Positions 1-7,120 are shown, numbered from the stretch's first letter. The stretch: DNA of 9,663 nucleotides from Spirochaetota bacterium (GCA_022704645.1 JAKJGA010000062.1:1-9663), one strand, 5' to 3'. The notes: generated by a model from the sequence alone, not told the origin. Numbers and translations are program-made.

Positions 1-983
1 CCTTGTTCTGCAGATAAAGTATATAGTTCAACGGCTTTATTTATGTTCTTTTCTATGAAATCTCCATAATAATAGTGTTGGGCTAGAAAGAATTGTGCAG
101 AAGAATTCCCTTGGTTAGCAGATAAAGTATATAGATCAATAGCTTTTTTTATATTTTTTGTTACCCCTTTGCCATTTTCATAACATAATGCAAGAAGATA
201 TTGTGCTTTAGCATTGCCTTGATTTGCAGATAAAGTATATAATTCAACAGCTTTAGCTAGATCTTTCTCAACTCCATCCCCATTTGCATAACATATCGCA
301 AGATCACATTGCGCTTCTGCTAAATTCTGATTTGCAGAAAGAGTCAGGAGTTCAACTGCTTTATGTAAATCTATTTTAACACCTTTTCCCGTACGGTACA
401 AGATTGCTAGATTATATCTACTGATTGAATTTCCATATTCAGCTGATCTGGAGAATAGATTTATTGAAGCAGTTAAATTTTTCTTAATATGCTCGCCTTT
501 TAAATATTCATCTCCTAAAACAGCAATTGCAGGAGAGTATTCTTTTCTAACAGAATATTCTAAGTAATTTACATATTGTTTCTTGTCCGGTACAGTTCCA
601 ATACCGTTTCTGTAACAAACAGCCGTGATATATTGATAACAGGGATTTCTTCTATCTGCTATTTTTTTGATTTCATTAAAAACATTTTTCAATTCTTCGT
701 CTGTAGCTGTAGTCTTTTTGCCGCTGATGAGAAAAAATATAATTGCTGCAGGATTATTTTTCAATTCTGGTTTATTCAATATTCCGTGAGCTTTATTTAT
801 ATCAATAACATCGCCGTTTGAACCTGTCATATATCTTGAAGCCAGTTCAAGCTGTGCATTATCTTCCGTATATTTTGAAAGTTCTTCGGTTGAAAGTTTC
901 CAATACTCAATCGGCAAATTCTGAGAATGCAAATAGGAGAAAAAAACCAATGCTATAAGAAAAGATATTCTTTTTATGATCAT
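1..983 (-). CDS. Exported Sel1-repeat (SEL1-like TPR) protein, 3' end outside the window
   Basis: The minus strand is open from an ATG at 983-981 to the window edge, giving 327 codons with no stop. Residues 1-20 look like a signal peptide: MIIKR, then a hydrophobic stretch, then a likely cut near LHS-QN. No lipobox cysteine is present, so a periplasmic or secreted protein is expected. From about residue 108 the protein consists of 36-residue units with the Sel1 pattern (AxAQxxLAxxYxxGxGVxKDxxKAVELYTLSA). Units begin at residues 108, 144, 180, 216, 252 and 288; the first two are degenerate, and a further unit starts at residue 324 and runs off the edge. An earlier relic lies at 41-77. Sel1 repeats form alpha-solenoids that usually act as protein-protein adaptors; the partner here is unknown. 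The start is supported by GGGGA four bases upstream (988-992) and by the signal peptide. The gene is divergent from the helicase at 1197. Confidence 0.9.
   Translation of the reverse strand, partial: MIIKRISFLIALVFFSYLHSQNLPIEYWKLSTEELSKYTEDNAQLELASRYMTGSNGDVIDINKAHGILNKPELKNNPAAIIFFLISGKKTTATDEELKNVFNEIKKIADRRNPCYQYITAVCYRNGIGTVPDKKQYVNYLEYSVRKEYSPAIAVLGDEYLKGEHIKKNLTASINLFSRSAEYGNSISRYNLAILYRTGKGVKIDLHKAVELLTLSANQNLAEAQCDLAICYANGDGVEKDLAKAVELYTLSANQGNAKAQYLLALCYENGKGVTKNIKKAIDLYTLSANQGNSSAQFFLAQHYYYGDFIEKNINKAVELYTLSAEQ
15..446 (-). repeat. Tandem 108-bp coding repeats (Sel1 units)
   Basis: Four consecutive units of exactly 108 bases (36 codons) occupy 15-122, 123-230, 231-338 and 339-446. 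The plus-strand phrase gcagataaagtatata starts at 10, 118 and 226, and a diverged copy starts at 334. Identity at the DNA level, not only the protein level, suggests the three units nearest the window edge were duplicated more recently than those at 447-662. The array continues past base 1. Confidence 0.85.
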
Positions 984-1015
984 AGTATCCCCGGATCAAA
1001 ATTTGTAATGAATGT

Positions 1016-1044
1016 ATAATATGTAACAATAAAAAGTGTGTATA
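1016..1044 (-). promoter_or_regulatory. Candidate sigma-70-type promoter for the Sel1 gene
   Basis: Read on the minus strand, TATACA (1044-1039) and TATTAT (1021-1016) are separated by 17 bases, matching the -35 and -10 consensus at 4 of 6 and 5 of 6 positions. Initiation would fall near 1009, leaving a leader of about 26 bases before the ATG at 983. The region is AT-rich, so chance matches are likely. Confidence 0.3.
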
Positions 1045-1130
1045 GCAAAAAAAGGGGATAGAAAAAGGGTTTTAAATTGGATTATGCCCAAAATTAGAAC
1101 AATTGAATAGTTTGATTTAAAAAGAAACGC

Positions 1131-1158
1131 TTTACAAATGCGGATTTGATTTTAGAAT
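1131..1158 (+). promoter_or_regulatory. Candidate sigma-70-type promoter for the RhlB-like helicase
   Basis: TTTACA (1131-1136), a 16-base spacer and TAGAAT (1153-1158) match both hexamers at 5 of 6 positions. Initiation near 1165 would give a leader of about 32 bases. A transcript starting there excludes the upstream TTG at 1146 as the translation start and supports ATG 1197. Confidence 0.4.
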
Positions 1159-1187
1159 TAGAGAAAATACGATTTATCGCATTACAC

Positions 1188-1192
1188 AAGGA
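1188..1192 (+). promoter_or_regulatory. Shine-Dalgarno site that decides the helicase start
   Basis: AAGGA lies four bases before the ATG at 1197. No comparable purine-rich site precedes the in-frame TTG at 1146, so the shorter protein is preferred. Confidence 0.55.
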
Positions 1193-1196
1193 TTTT

Positions 1197-2717
1197 ATGA
1201 AATTTACCGAATTTAATTTTCACCCCGATATTCAGAAAGGAATTGATTCAGCGGGTTTTTCAGAAGCTACGCCGGTTCAGGAACAGACATTCAAGCATAC
1301 TCTCGCAGCAAAGGATATACTCGCCCAGTCACAGACAGGAACCGGAAAAACAGCTGCATTTTTACTTTCGATTTTTCAGCTTTTTATGACAGATAAGATC
1401 AAAAGAAAAAAGGCTCTCATTCTTGTTCCGACACGCGAATTGGCAGTTCAGATTGAGGAAGAAGCAAAACTTCTTGGTAAATATCTGCCGTACAAGATCG
1501 GAAGCTTTTACGGCGGAGTAGGCTATGCGAAACAGGAAATGCTTCTTCAGGACGGAGTTGATTTTTGTATAGCTACTCCAGGCAGACTCATTGATTTCTT
1601 AAAAAGCAAAAAGCTCTCTCTTTCGGAATTCGGTGCGGCGATTGTTGATGAAGCAGACCGCATGTTTGACATGGGTTTTATTCCGGACATCCGTTTTATT
1701 CTAAAAAAGATGCCTCCTGCCGGAGAAAGAATCACAATGCTTTTCAGTGCGACACTGAGCTCAAAAGTCCGTTCGCTCGCCTGGGAATATATGTCTTCTC
1801 CCGCGGAAATAGAAATATCTCCGGAATCGGTTACCGTTGATGCGATAGAACAGACGCTTTATCACGTCGGCGGTGATGAGAAGATGAAACTTCTTCTTGG
1901 AATTTTGAAAAATGAAAAACCCGGAAGTGCTATAATTTTTTCAAACACAAAGAATAAAGTAGAAGAGATTTCTTTCCGCTTGAAAAACAACGGATTTGAA
2001 AATGAATTTATTATCGGAGATCTTCCCCAGAAAAAACGTCAGCGCATCATTGACGGAATCAAGGAAGGCAGGATAAAGTTTCTAGTAGCGACTGATGTCG
2101 CTGCCCGCGGTCTTCATGTGGATGACCTCGATATTGTAATAAACTATGATCTGCCTGATGACTGCGAAAATTATGTTCACAGAATCGGACGTACTGCGCG
2201 TGCCGGAAAAAAGGGTAGAGCAGTTGCTTTTGCATGCGAAAAATTTGTTTATAATCTTCCTGCAATTGAAAACTATCTCGGTAGAAAAATTCCGGTAGGA
2301 GTGATTGAAGACTCCATGCTCGCGGAAGATTCAAGCAAAGATATCCGTATGCCGCGTGATGATAAACGTCATCATATGCAGAAGAATCAGTCTCATGACA
2401 GAAGACAGGACAAATTTGCGAAAAAGACAAATGCCTCACATTCGTCTTATGACAAACCTGTTCATAAGAAGCATACCGTATTTGATAAGGATTCTGAGAA
2501 TAAGAAACAATATCCTTCTCAGGATAATTTTCAGAATAAGAACAGACCTAAACCGCAGTTTAAAGGAAAACCGAAAGGTTCGGTTGAACAAAGGGTTGAA
2601 TATTACCGTAAAAAATACGGCGAGAATTTCAAGGTTTCTGAAGAAATGATCAAATCCGAGAAAAAGAAAAAGTCAATTGTCGGAAAAATTCTCGGTATTT
2701 TCGGAATTAAGAAATGA
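1197..2717 (+). CDS. rhlB: RhlB-type DEAD-box ATP-dependent RNA helicase
   Basis: A 506-residue cytoplasmic RNA helicase that would unwind RNA duplexes using ATP, for example in mRNA decay or ribosome assembly. All DEAD-box motifs are visible in order: Q motif GFSEATPVQEQ (20-30), motif I AQSQTGTGKT (43-52), Ia PTREL (78-82), Ib TPGRL (127-131), II DEAD (151-154), III SAT (184-186), V ATDVAARGLH (298-307) and VI HRIGRTARAG (328-337). Stretches such as DEADRMFDMGFIPDIR and YNLPAIENYLGRKIPV match E. coli RhlB as I remember it better than RhlE, CsdA or SrmB. Residues ~385-506 form a long, low-complexity tail rich in Lys, Arg, His, Gln and Asn, probably for RNA or partner binding; it ends in a basic, then hydrophobic segment. 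The ATG at 1197 is chosen over the TTG at 1146 for its Shine-Dalgarno site and the candidate promoter. The stop overlaps the next start as ATGA. The helicase call is firm; the RhlB subfamily is probable. Confidence 0.95.
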   Translation: MKFTEFNFHPDIQKGIDSAGFSEATPVQEQTFKHTLAAKDILAQSQTGTGKTAAFLLSIFQLFMTDKIKRKKALILVPTRELAVQIEEEAKLLGKYLPYKIGSFYGGVGYAKQEMLLQDGVDFCIATPGRLIDFLKSKKLSLSEFGAAIVDEADRMFDMGFIPDIRFILKKMPPAGERITMLFSATLSSKVRSLAWEYMSSPAEIEISPESVTVDAIEQTLYHVGGDEKMKLLLGILKNEKPGSAIIFSNTKNKVEEISFRLKNNGFENEFIIGDLPQKKRQRIIDGIKEGRIKFLVATDVAARGLHVDDLDIVINYDLPDDCENYVHRIGRTARAGKKGRAVAFACEKFVYNLPAIENYLGRKIPVGVIEDSMLAEDSSKDIRMPRDDKRHHMQKNQSHDRRQDKFAKKTNASHSSYDKPVHKKHTVFDKDSENKKQYPSQDNFQNKNRPKPQFKGKPKGSVEQRVEYYRKKYGENFKVSEEMIKSEKKKKSIVGKILGIFGIKK

Positions 2718-3139
2718 GCGGATGTTCCTGCAAAGACTGTGTAAGTGCGTGCCTGAATGATCCGGGGAGACTTATTCCTTCTGATCTTCCAAAAATCGCC
2801 GCAAAACTTAAAATTTCCGTGAGTGAACTTGTTGATAATTATCTTGTTAAGAAGAAATATTCTCATAAGAACATAACGGTAATAATTCCAGCTCCGGCAA
2901 AATTGAAAGGAAAAAATCTTTTGTGTCAGCCTGGAAAGATTGCACCTGATTATTATGAAAAAGAAAAAGGCAGATGTATTTTTCTTTCTGAGGATGGAAT
3001 GTGTTCAGTCCATGATGTAAAACCTTATGAATGTTCGGCGTATATGGGATGTAAAAATACCTTTCTCGGAAGACCGTATAAAACTAAAATGGTTGAAGAT
3101 TTTTTTATTTCTAAATGGCGCGGAGTAATGTTTTCTTGA
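2714..3139 (+). CDS. YkgJ-family cysteine-cluster protein (putative Zn/Fe chelating)
   Basis: A 141-residue soluble protein with nine cysteines: C4, C6, C9 and C13 at the N-terminus, then C71, C88, C97, C107 and C113. The second half carries the hallmark GRCIFLSEDGMCSVHDVKPYEC (start at residue 87), that is, GxCxFL followed by a short gap and CxxHxxxPxxC. This marks the YkgJ / CxxCxxCC family, thought to coordinate zinc or iron; its biochemical role is poorly known. The N-terminal spacing CxCxxCxxxC followed by PGR differs from the classic CxxxCxxCC and resembles a related subgroup. The ATG overlaps the helicase stop (ATGA) and has no strong ribosome-binding site of its own, so translation is probably coupled to the helicase. 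A functional link to RNA metabolism is possible but unproven. There is no signal peptide. Confidence 0.85.
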   Translation: MSGCSCKDCVSACLNDPGRLIPSDLPKIAAKLKISVSELVDNYLVKKKYSHKNITVIIPAPAKLKGKNLLCQPGKIAPDYYEKEKGRCIFLSEDGMCSVHDVKPYECSAYMGCKNTFLGRPYKTKMVEDFFISKWRGVMFS

Positions 3140-3192
3140 CTTTCTCGTCAAAACATAAAAACTAAAACAGAATAGAAATCAGGCTGGTCTTT

Positions 3193-4389
3193 ATGGATGC
3201 TAGATGCAAAAAATGCGGAAAAGTTCACTCGATTCCCGATAGTTCCATCGTAAATAAAAAAGTACATTTTTTTTGCTCAGAATGTTCTAATAAAATAGTA
3301 ATTGATACAAGAAAAGAACTGATTTCATTCAGGTCTGCAAAGGAAGAAGCTGATAAACCTGTTTTTGAAGATATATTCAAAGGTTTTAGATTCGGATTTA
3401 TTCCGTTTAATATTTCTCTGGGTGTTTTGTATTTTTTTGCTGTTTTTGCCCTAGTTCTTATCGGTGCGGTAATTTTTAAGAAGAACATTTTATTTTTTCT
3501 ATCACATCCTGGAGTCACAGTATCTGTTGCTTTAACTGTTTCTTTGGGCTTGTTTTTTTCATATAATCTTCTACTTTACTTCTTTTCAAAAATTATACTA
3601 TTCAGAAAAAACAACCCGAAACATAAGCATATTGATTTAAAGATTGTGACCTATGATTTCAGGGATGATTTTTTTTCAATTTTCATTTCTTCAATCGGTT
3701 TGACCATTATTGCCGGATTAGCCAGTTTGCCTGCTTATTTTTTGGGTAAAGTTTCGCTTCTCTATTCAGCTCTGGCGGCTCCGTTTGTTTCTGTTCTTGT
3801 TTTCTTTATAATAATATTCGTAGTTTTAAAGAATTTTGCAGCTGCAGCAATTGCTTATGATTCATATCTGGTAAAGGAATCAATTCGTTCTCTTGTTAAG
3901 TTTTTTTACGGTGAATTTTTCAATATTCCTTTTTATCTTTTTATAATTGAAATGATATTCGGATTCTTTTATTCTATTTTATTCTCTATAGCGGCAATAG
4001 CCCTCTCTTCTTCTTATTCTTTTTTTATGGCTCTTATTTCCGGATCATCTGTATCGGATAATCCGATGGTTAATTTCTTTCTCAGATTCGGATCAGGAAC
4101 ATCAAATGCTTCTCCTGTAGTATCGTTTGGAGGAGCATTATTTCTTTTAGTCGGAATTGTTATAGTATCAGTTTTATTTTCATCTATCATCAACGTGAGG
4201 CAGGCTCTTTTTACTGAGGCTGTTTTGATAATGAAAAAGAATCCGTCTAAATCCGTAAGCCGGAAACTCATTCTGGTTTTCATTCTATTTCTCTTTATAT
4301 TTCTGGCTGTACCATGTATCTTTTTTGCAGGTCAAGTTATGTCATCAATTGCAGCACTGATGAACCTGTTATCAGGATTACTAAAATAG
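3193..4389 (+). CDS. Zinc-ribbon multi-spanning membrane protein of unknown function
   Basis: A 398-residue protein. Residues 5-31 form a short N-terminal zinc ribbon, CKKC and CSEC separated by 19 residues (C5, C8, C28, C31), of the MJ0042-like type. After a polar linker (35-68) come about six to eight hydrophobic segments, roughly at 72-95, 107-135, 163-184, 188-213, 242-280 (possibly two), 311-335 and 358-390. The ribbon is most likely cytoplasmic. I recognise no transport or enzymatic motif in the membrane part, so no function is assigned. The loop at 281-310 is rich in Ser, Gly and Asn. The ATG is preceded by a weak AGG nine bases upstream (3181-3183). It lies 53 bases after the YkgJ-type gene on the same strand, so co-transcription with the helicase pair is plausible but not certain. 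Its last nine bases overlap the end of the convergent T-component gene. Confidence 0.8.
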   Translation: MDARCKKCGKVHSIPDSSIVNKKVHFFCSECSNKIVIDTRKELISFRSAKEEADKPVFEDIFKGFRFGFIPFNISLGVLYFFAVFALVLIGAVIFKKNILFFLSHPGVTVSVALTVSLGLFFSYNLLLYFFSKIILFRKNNPKHKHIDLKIVTYDFRDDFFSIFISSIGLTIIAGLASLPAYFLGKVSLLYSALAAPFVSVLVFFIIIFVVLKNFAAAAIAYDSYLVKESIRSLVKFFYGEFFNIPFYLFIIEMIFGFFYSILFSIAAIALSSSYSFFMALISGSSVSDNPMVNFFLRFGSGTSNASPVVSFGGALFLLVGIVIVSVLFSSIINVRQALFTEAVLIMKKNPSKSVSRKLILVFILFLFIFLAVPCIFFAGQVMSSIAALMNLLSGLLK

Positions 4390-5073
4390 CTTTCGGGATA
4401 AACTGATGAAATCAAGTAATGCATATATAAATGCCGTAATTGAATATACTATTATAATGTAATCTATTAATCTCATTGGAGAAAATGCGGATTTTACTTC
4501 ACCAGTATAATTTCTTGATTCGAGAGCTAATGCCGTTTCTTCAGAATGCCTGAGTGCGGCTGTAATCATCGAAATAGATAAACCTGGCAGTATTTTTGGA
4601 GACAAAACTGCGGAACGGCTTTTTACAGCTTTAAATTTTGAATTCCATGTTGTTGAAAACATTTTAACGTTTAAAGCGGAAAGAGATATTACCGTGCTTA
4701 TTCCAAAGTATTTTAGAAATGGAATCGGGCCTATTAAAAATGAAACTGACTTAGACAATGAAAGCATATCTGTTGATAGAATCATAAGAATACCAAGAAA
4801 TGAAGAAAAAAGTATTTTTGCAGGAAGAATCCATGAGGAATTAATAGTAAAGATAAATCCGTTCTGATAAGAGACAGCTTTCAAAATAAATACTGACGAT
4901 GAAAAAATAAAAACCGGAAGTGCGAATCTAAGAGATTTAATTCTGATTCCGCCAGAAAAAATAAATGCCGTCAGAGAGCTTACAAAGATAAAAGGGAGTA
5001 TCTTATCTGAAGCAAAACAAGCTGAAGAAAGTAGAAATACGGAAATGATCTTTGTTCTTGCATCAAGCTTCAT
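4381..5073 (-). CDS. bioN: ECF transporter transmembrane component T (BioN/EcfT-type, CbiQ family)
   Basis: Membrane scaffold of an energy-coupling factor importer that joins the ATPase to the substrate-binding S component. The 230-residue protein has hydrophobic segments near 9-38, 48-66, 86-102, 108-134 and 202-224. Its cytoplasmic part carries two short arginine motifs, SRS (152-154) and SRN (186-188, in ETALALESRNY). These match the two Ala-Arg-Gly-type coupling-helix motifs of the CbiQ/EcfT family, with the central Arg kept and the flanks changed. The preceding gene is the ATPase, which it overlaps by 11 bases; BioY lies before that, so biotin is the expected substrate. An in-frame TTG at 5079 lies two codons upstream, but the ATG at 5073 is preferred. 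No terminator is visible after the stop, and the end overlaps the convergent membrane-protein gene. Confidence 0.88.
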   Translation of the reverse strand: MKLDARTKIISVFLLSSACFASDKILPFIFVSSLTAFIFSGGIRIKSLRFALPVFIFSSSVFILKAVSYQNGFIFTINSSWILPAKILFSSFLGILMILSTDMLSLSKSVSFLIGPIPFLKYFGISTVISLSALNVKMFSTTWNSKFKAVKSRSAVLSPKILPGLSISMITAALRHSEETALALESRNYTGEVKSAFSPMRLIDYIIIVYSITAFIYALLDFISLSRKLF

Positions 5074-5815
5074 TTTCAAGCCATGTCATTTCTTTTAAGC
5101 GGGAGGCTTTAATCGGACGGACTCCGAAGCGGGCTAAGCCGGGGCAGACTTGTTCCGGTTTTCCGTCAGCAGCTATTTTGCCTTTGTTCATAACAATTAT
5201 ACGTGTGGAGTGTGCCGCAACTTTTTCCAGATCATGTGTGACAACGATGATTGTTTTTTTTCTTTTTCTGAGATCCATCATAAGACGTAAAACATAAACA
5301 GTTCCTTCATAATCCAGATTCTCAAAAGGCTCATCAAAAATAACAATAGAAGAATCGTTTACAGCAGTAGAAGCTACAGCAAGTTTGCGCTTTTCTCCGC
5401 CTGAGAGATTGTACGGAAAAGCATTTTCAAAACGGCTCATTCCAAGTTGTTTGAGAATACGTTTGGATTTAATTTTTGCATCGATTTTACTTTGTCCGGC
5501 ATTTAGAGGTCCGAACATCACGTCTTCAAGAACGGTCATTCCGATTATCTGGGCATCAGGATTCTGAAAAACGTATGAAATTTTTGAGCGAATTTCTGAT
5601 TCGATTGTTTTATCTTTTCCGAAGAAAAAGATATTTCCTGAAGTTGGTTTATATAATGCATTTAAATGTTGGAGAAAAATAGATTTACCTGAGCCGTTGC
5701 GGCCGGTAAAAATTATAAATTCATTATCATAAATCTTTAGTGAAACATCCTTGAATGCAAATGTTCCGTCTTTGAATGCGTAACTGAGTTTTTCTGTTCT
5801 GATGAGTTCAGTCAT
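5063..5815 (-). CDS. bioM: ECF transporter ATP-binding protein (BioM/EcfA-type)
   Basis: A 250-residue ABC ATPase that powers ECF-type vitamin uptake at the inner face of the membrane. It has Walker A GRNGSGKS (38-45), Q-loop FQNPDAQI (83-90) in the form typical of cobalt/vitamin ECF ATPases, signature LSGGE (137-141), Walker B IVIFDEP (157-163), D-loop ENLD (165-168) and switch His194. All catalytic residues are present. Only one ATPase gene is here, so either it forms a homodimer, as in three-gene BioMNY systems, or a second ATPase is encoded elsewhere. Its ATG overlaps the end of bioY by 8 bases, and its end overlaps the T-component gene, so the three should be made in concert. Biotin specificity is inferred from the neighbour, not from this protein. 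Confidence 0.93.
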   Translation of the reverse strand: MTELIRTEKLSYAFKDGTFAFKDVSLKIYDNEFIIFTGRNGSGKSIFLQHLNALYKPTSGNIFFFGKDKTIESEIRSKISYVFQNPDAQIIGMTVLEDVMFGPLNAGQSKIDAKIKSKRILKQLGMSRFENAFPYNLSGGEKRKLAVASTAVNDSSIVIFDEPFENLDYEGTVYVLRLMMDLRKRKKTIIVVTHDLEKVAAHSTRIIVMNKGKIAADGKPEQVCPGLARFGVRPIKASRLKEMTWLENEA

Positions 5816-6341
5816 GAGTCAATATTTTATTCGAAAGAGTTTTGTCTATAGCTATTGATGCAGCAGCTTTTAATATATCAGGAATTATAAAAGGGAACAA
5901 ACCGAAGGCTATTGCTTTATTAAATCCGAAAGTCGGGATCATCCATGATATTCCGATAACATAAACAATAATGATGAAAATAAAAGATGCACCGGCAGAA
6001 GAAATATAGAAATTAAATTTAATATTATTTCTGAATAATGAAGCAAAAAATGATGCCGGGATATATGATATCAGAAATCCTCCTGTCGGACCAAGAAAAT
6101 GAACAACTCCTGATTTGCCGCCTGAAAAAACAGGAAGACCTATAAGTCCCGCAAACAGATAAACAATGATAGTCAGAAGCATCAATCTGGGTTTTAAAAA
6201 AAGTGAAGCAAGCAGAATGAAAAAATTCTGAAGAACAATGGGCACTGGGCCTATTGGAAAAGAAATATAAGCCCCGGCTGTTATAAAGGCAACAAATACA
6301 GAGGAAAAAGAGATTTCACGAATGGAGAAGAAAGATTTCAT
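5808..6341 (-). CDS. bioY: BioY, biotin-binding S component of an ECF transporter
   Basis: A 177-residue integral membrane protein that captures biotin outside the membrane for import with the ATPase and T component encoded directly downstream. Family signatures are clear: FPIGPVPIVLQNFFILLASL (28-47), GLIGLPVFSGGKSGVVHFLG (65-84) followed by PTGGFLISY, and a late IIPDILKAAASIAID (152-166) matching the P-x-D-x-x-K helix of BioY. About six membrane segments fit the S-component fold. The ATG lies three bases after the stop of the SpsF-like gene (TAA-CAA-ATG) and has no strong ribosome-binding site of its own, suggesting translational coupling. I see no BirA-type operator or biotin-linked leader in the window. 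A biotin transporter implies reliance on exogenous biotin, at least in part. Confidence 0.94.
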   Translation of the reverse strand: MKSFFSIREISFSSVFVAFITAGAYISFPIGPVPIVLQNFFILLASLFLKPRLMLLTIIVYLFAGLIGLPVFSGGKSGVVHFLGPTGGFLISYIPASFFASLFRNNIKFNFYISSAGASFIFIIIVYVIGISWMIPTFGFNKAIAFGLFPFIIPDILKAAASIAIDKTLSNKILTHD

Positions 6342-6344
6342 TTG

Positions 6345-7106
6345 TTATGCATTTTCCGAATGAGTCATTTTTCTTTGTTGTACATTCAAGTTGCTTTCGG
6401 CTATTAAGGGATTCTCTTTAAGAAAATTCAGAACATCTTTAAGAGGAAAAATATTATCTTTATATAATGCAGAAAAAATGCTATTCATCATTTGATAGTC
6501 TTCTTCTGTATCTACGGTAAGACGTAAACCTTCCATGAAATCCTGGATATCAACGGAATGCCGTTCAATTGAAAATATCTCAGGATGTTCTTTAATGTAA
6601 GGAGTAACATGTTCATAGTGATATGGTCTTTCAGCGTTTTCAAAAGCTTCTTTCAGAGCGGAGAACTTAATAATTTCCGTTCCGGTGCCAAGCGGAATAT
6701 TTAAAATAGAGCAAAGATCGGCATTTGATTCAGTTGCAATCTCAAGAGCCATTGAAGCATAATCTGGATCTGTGAGCGGATTATCAGCTGTTATTCTGAT
6801 TATAAACTCGGCTCCGTATTTAAGCGCAGCATTGTAATATCTTGAAAGAACATTATCTTCCGAACCCATAAAAGATTCTATGCCGAGAGCTTTTGCTCTT
6901 TCAATCAGGGGCTTACTTTCAGTAGAATCCGGTACTGCAAGAATTACATGGCTAATTCCCTTGATTGCTTTCGCTCTTTCTATTACATGATCTATAAGAG
7001 GTTTTCCGGCAAGATCCTTCATGCATTTTTCGGAAAGACGCTTCGAAGTCATTCTTGCCTGTATTATAGCACAGTTTTGTTTTTTTATACGTTTGCAAAC
7101 AGCCAA
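6345..7106 (-). CDS. SpsF-like cytidylyltransferase-family protein
   Basis: A 253-residue soluble protein of the SpsF / CMP-sugar nucleotidyltransferase-like family, which act in surface-glycan or spore-coat polysaccharide pathways. It has the N-terminal nucleotide-binding loop AIIQARMTSKRLSEK (13-27), LAGKPLIDHVIERA (32-45), VILAVPDS (54-61), GSEDNVLSRYYNA (81-93), the metal-site segment RITADNPLTDP (104-114), TGTEIIKF (141-148), HYEHVTPYI (163-171) and RLTVDTEED (195-203). All key motifs look intact, so it is probably active; the sugar or other substrate cannot be told. The start is a TTG at 7106: the first in-frame ATG lies inside the essential QARM motif, and AAAGG sits nine bases before the TTG. 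It follows the spiro-SPASM gene by 12 bases and precedes bioY by 3. The N-terminal third of the spiro-SPASM protein is a degenerate relative of this protein. Confidence 0.9.
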   Translation of the reverse strand: MAVCKRIKKQNCAIIQARMTSKRLSEKCMKDLAGKPLIDHVIERAKAIKGISHVILAVPDSTESKPLIERAKALGIESFMGSEDNVLSRYYNAALKYGAEFIIRITADNPLTDPDYASMALEIATESNADLCSILNIPLGTGTEIIKFSALKEAFENAERPYHYEHVTPYIKEHPEIFSIERHSVDIQDFMEGLRLTVDTEEDYQMMNSIFSALYKDNIFPLKDVLNFLKENPLIAESNLNVQQRKMTHSENA

Positions 7107-7115
7107 TTGATTATA

Positions 7116-7120
7116 CCTTT
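7116..7120 (-). promoter_or_regulatory. Shine-Dalgarno site supporting the TTG start of the SpsF-like gene
   Basis: AAAGG on the minus strand overlaps the TAA stop of the spiro-SPASM gene and lies nine bases before the TTG at 7106-7104. No in-frame ATG or GTG is available between the preceding stop and the QARM motif. Confidence 0.6.

Larger units (their letters stand above)
984..1196. other. Divergent intergenic region
   Basis: This 213-base AT-rich spacer separates the minus-strand Sel1 gene from the plus-strand helicase. It holds a candidate promoter for each direction, annotated separately, and an A7 run at 1047-1053. I found no ORF with coding character, no convincing hairpin and no structured RNA. 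A TTG at 1146 would extend the helicase by 17 codons into this region but is not favoured. Confidence 0.6.

Noticed and set aside
1..662. Regular repeats that could be read as a CRISPR or non-coding array
   Set aside because: The period is exactly 36 codons, the frame stays open and the translation is a Sel1 repeat. There are no unique spacers between identical repeats.
576..821. Plus-strand reading frame of 81 codons
   Set aside because: It is antisense to the Sel1 gene, has a Cys/Phe-rich translation without domain character, and is explained by the opposite frame.
1146..1196. Longer helicase start at TTG 1146
   Set aside because: It has no Shine-Dalgarno site, lies upstream of or within the candidate -10 box, and the extra 17 residues are not part of the helicase fold.
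2059..2439. Minus-strand reading frame of 126 codons
   Set aside because: It lies opposite helicase motifs V and VI, and its translation has no recognisable features.
2603..2866. Minus-strand reading frame of 87 codons
   Set aside because: It straddles the helicase/YkgJ junction on the opposite strand; both plus-strand genes are clearly coding.
3134..3153. Small inverted repeat TTGAC-N6-GTCAA as a terminator
   Set aside because: The stem has only five pairs, overlaps the YkgJ-type stop codon and is not followed by a T-run on the plus strand.
3136..3164. TTGACT as the -35 box of a separate promoter for the zinc-ribbon gene
   Set aside because: No acceptable -10 hexamer lies 16-18 bases downstream.
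3267..3676. T8 runs at 3267-3274 and 3669-3676 as phase-variation sites
   Set aside because: Such runs are expected in an AT-rich, Phe-rich membrane gene, and the frame is intact. There is no evidence of length variation.
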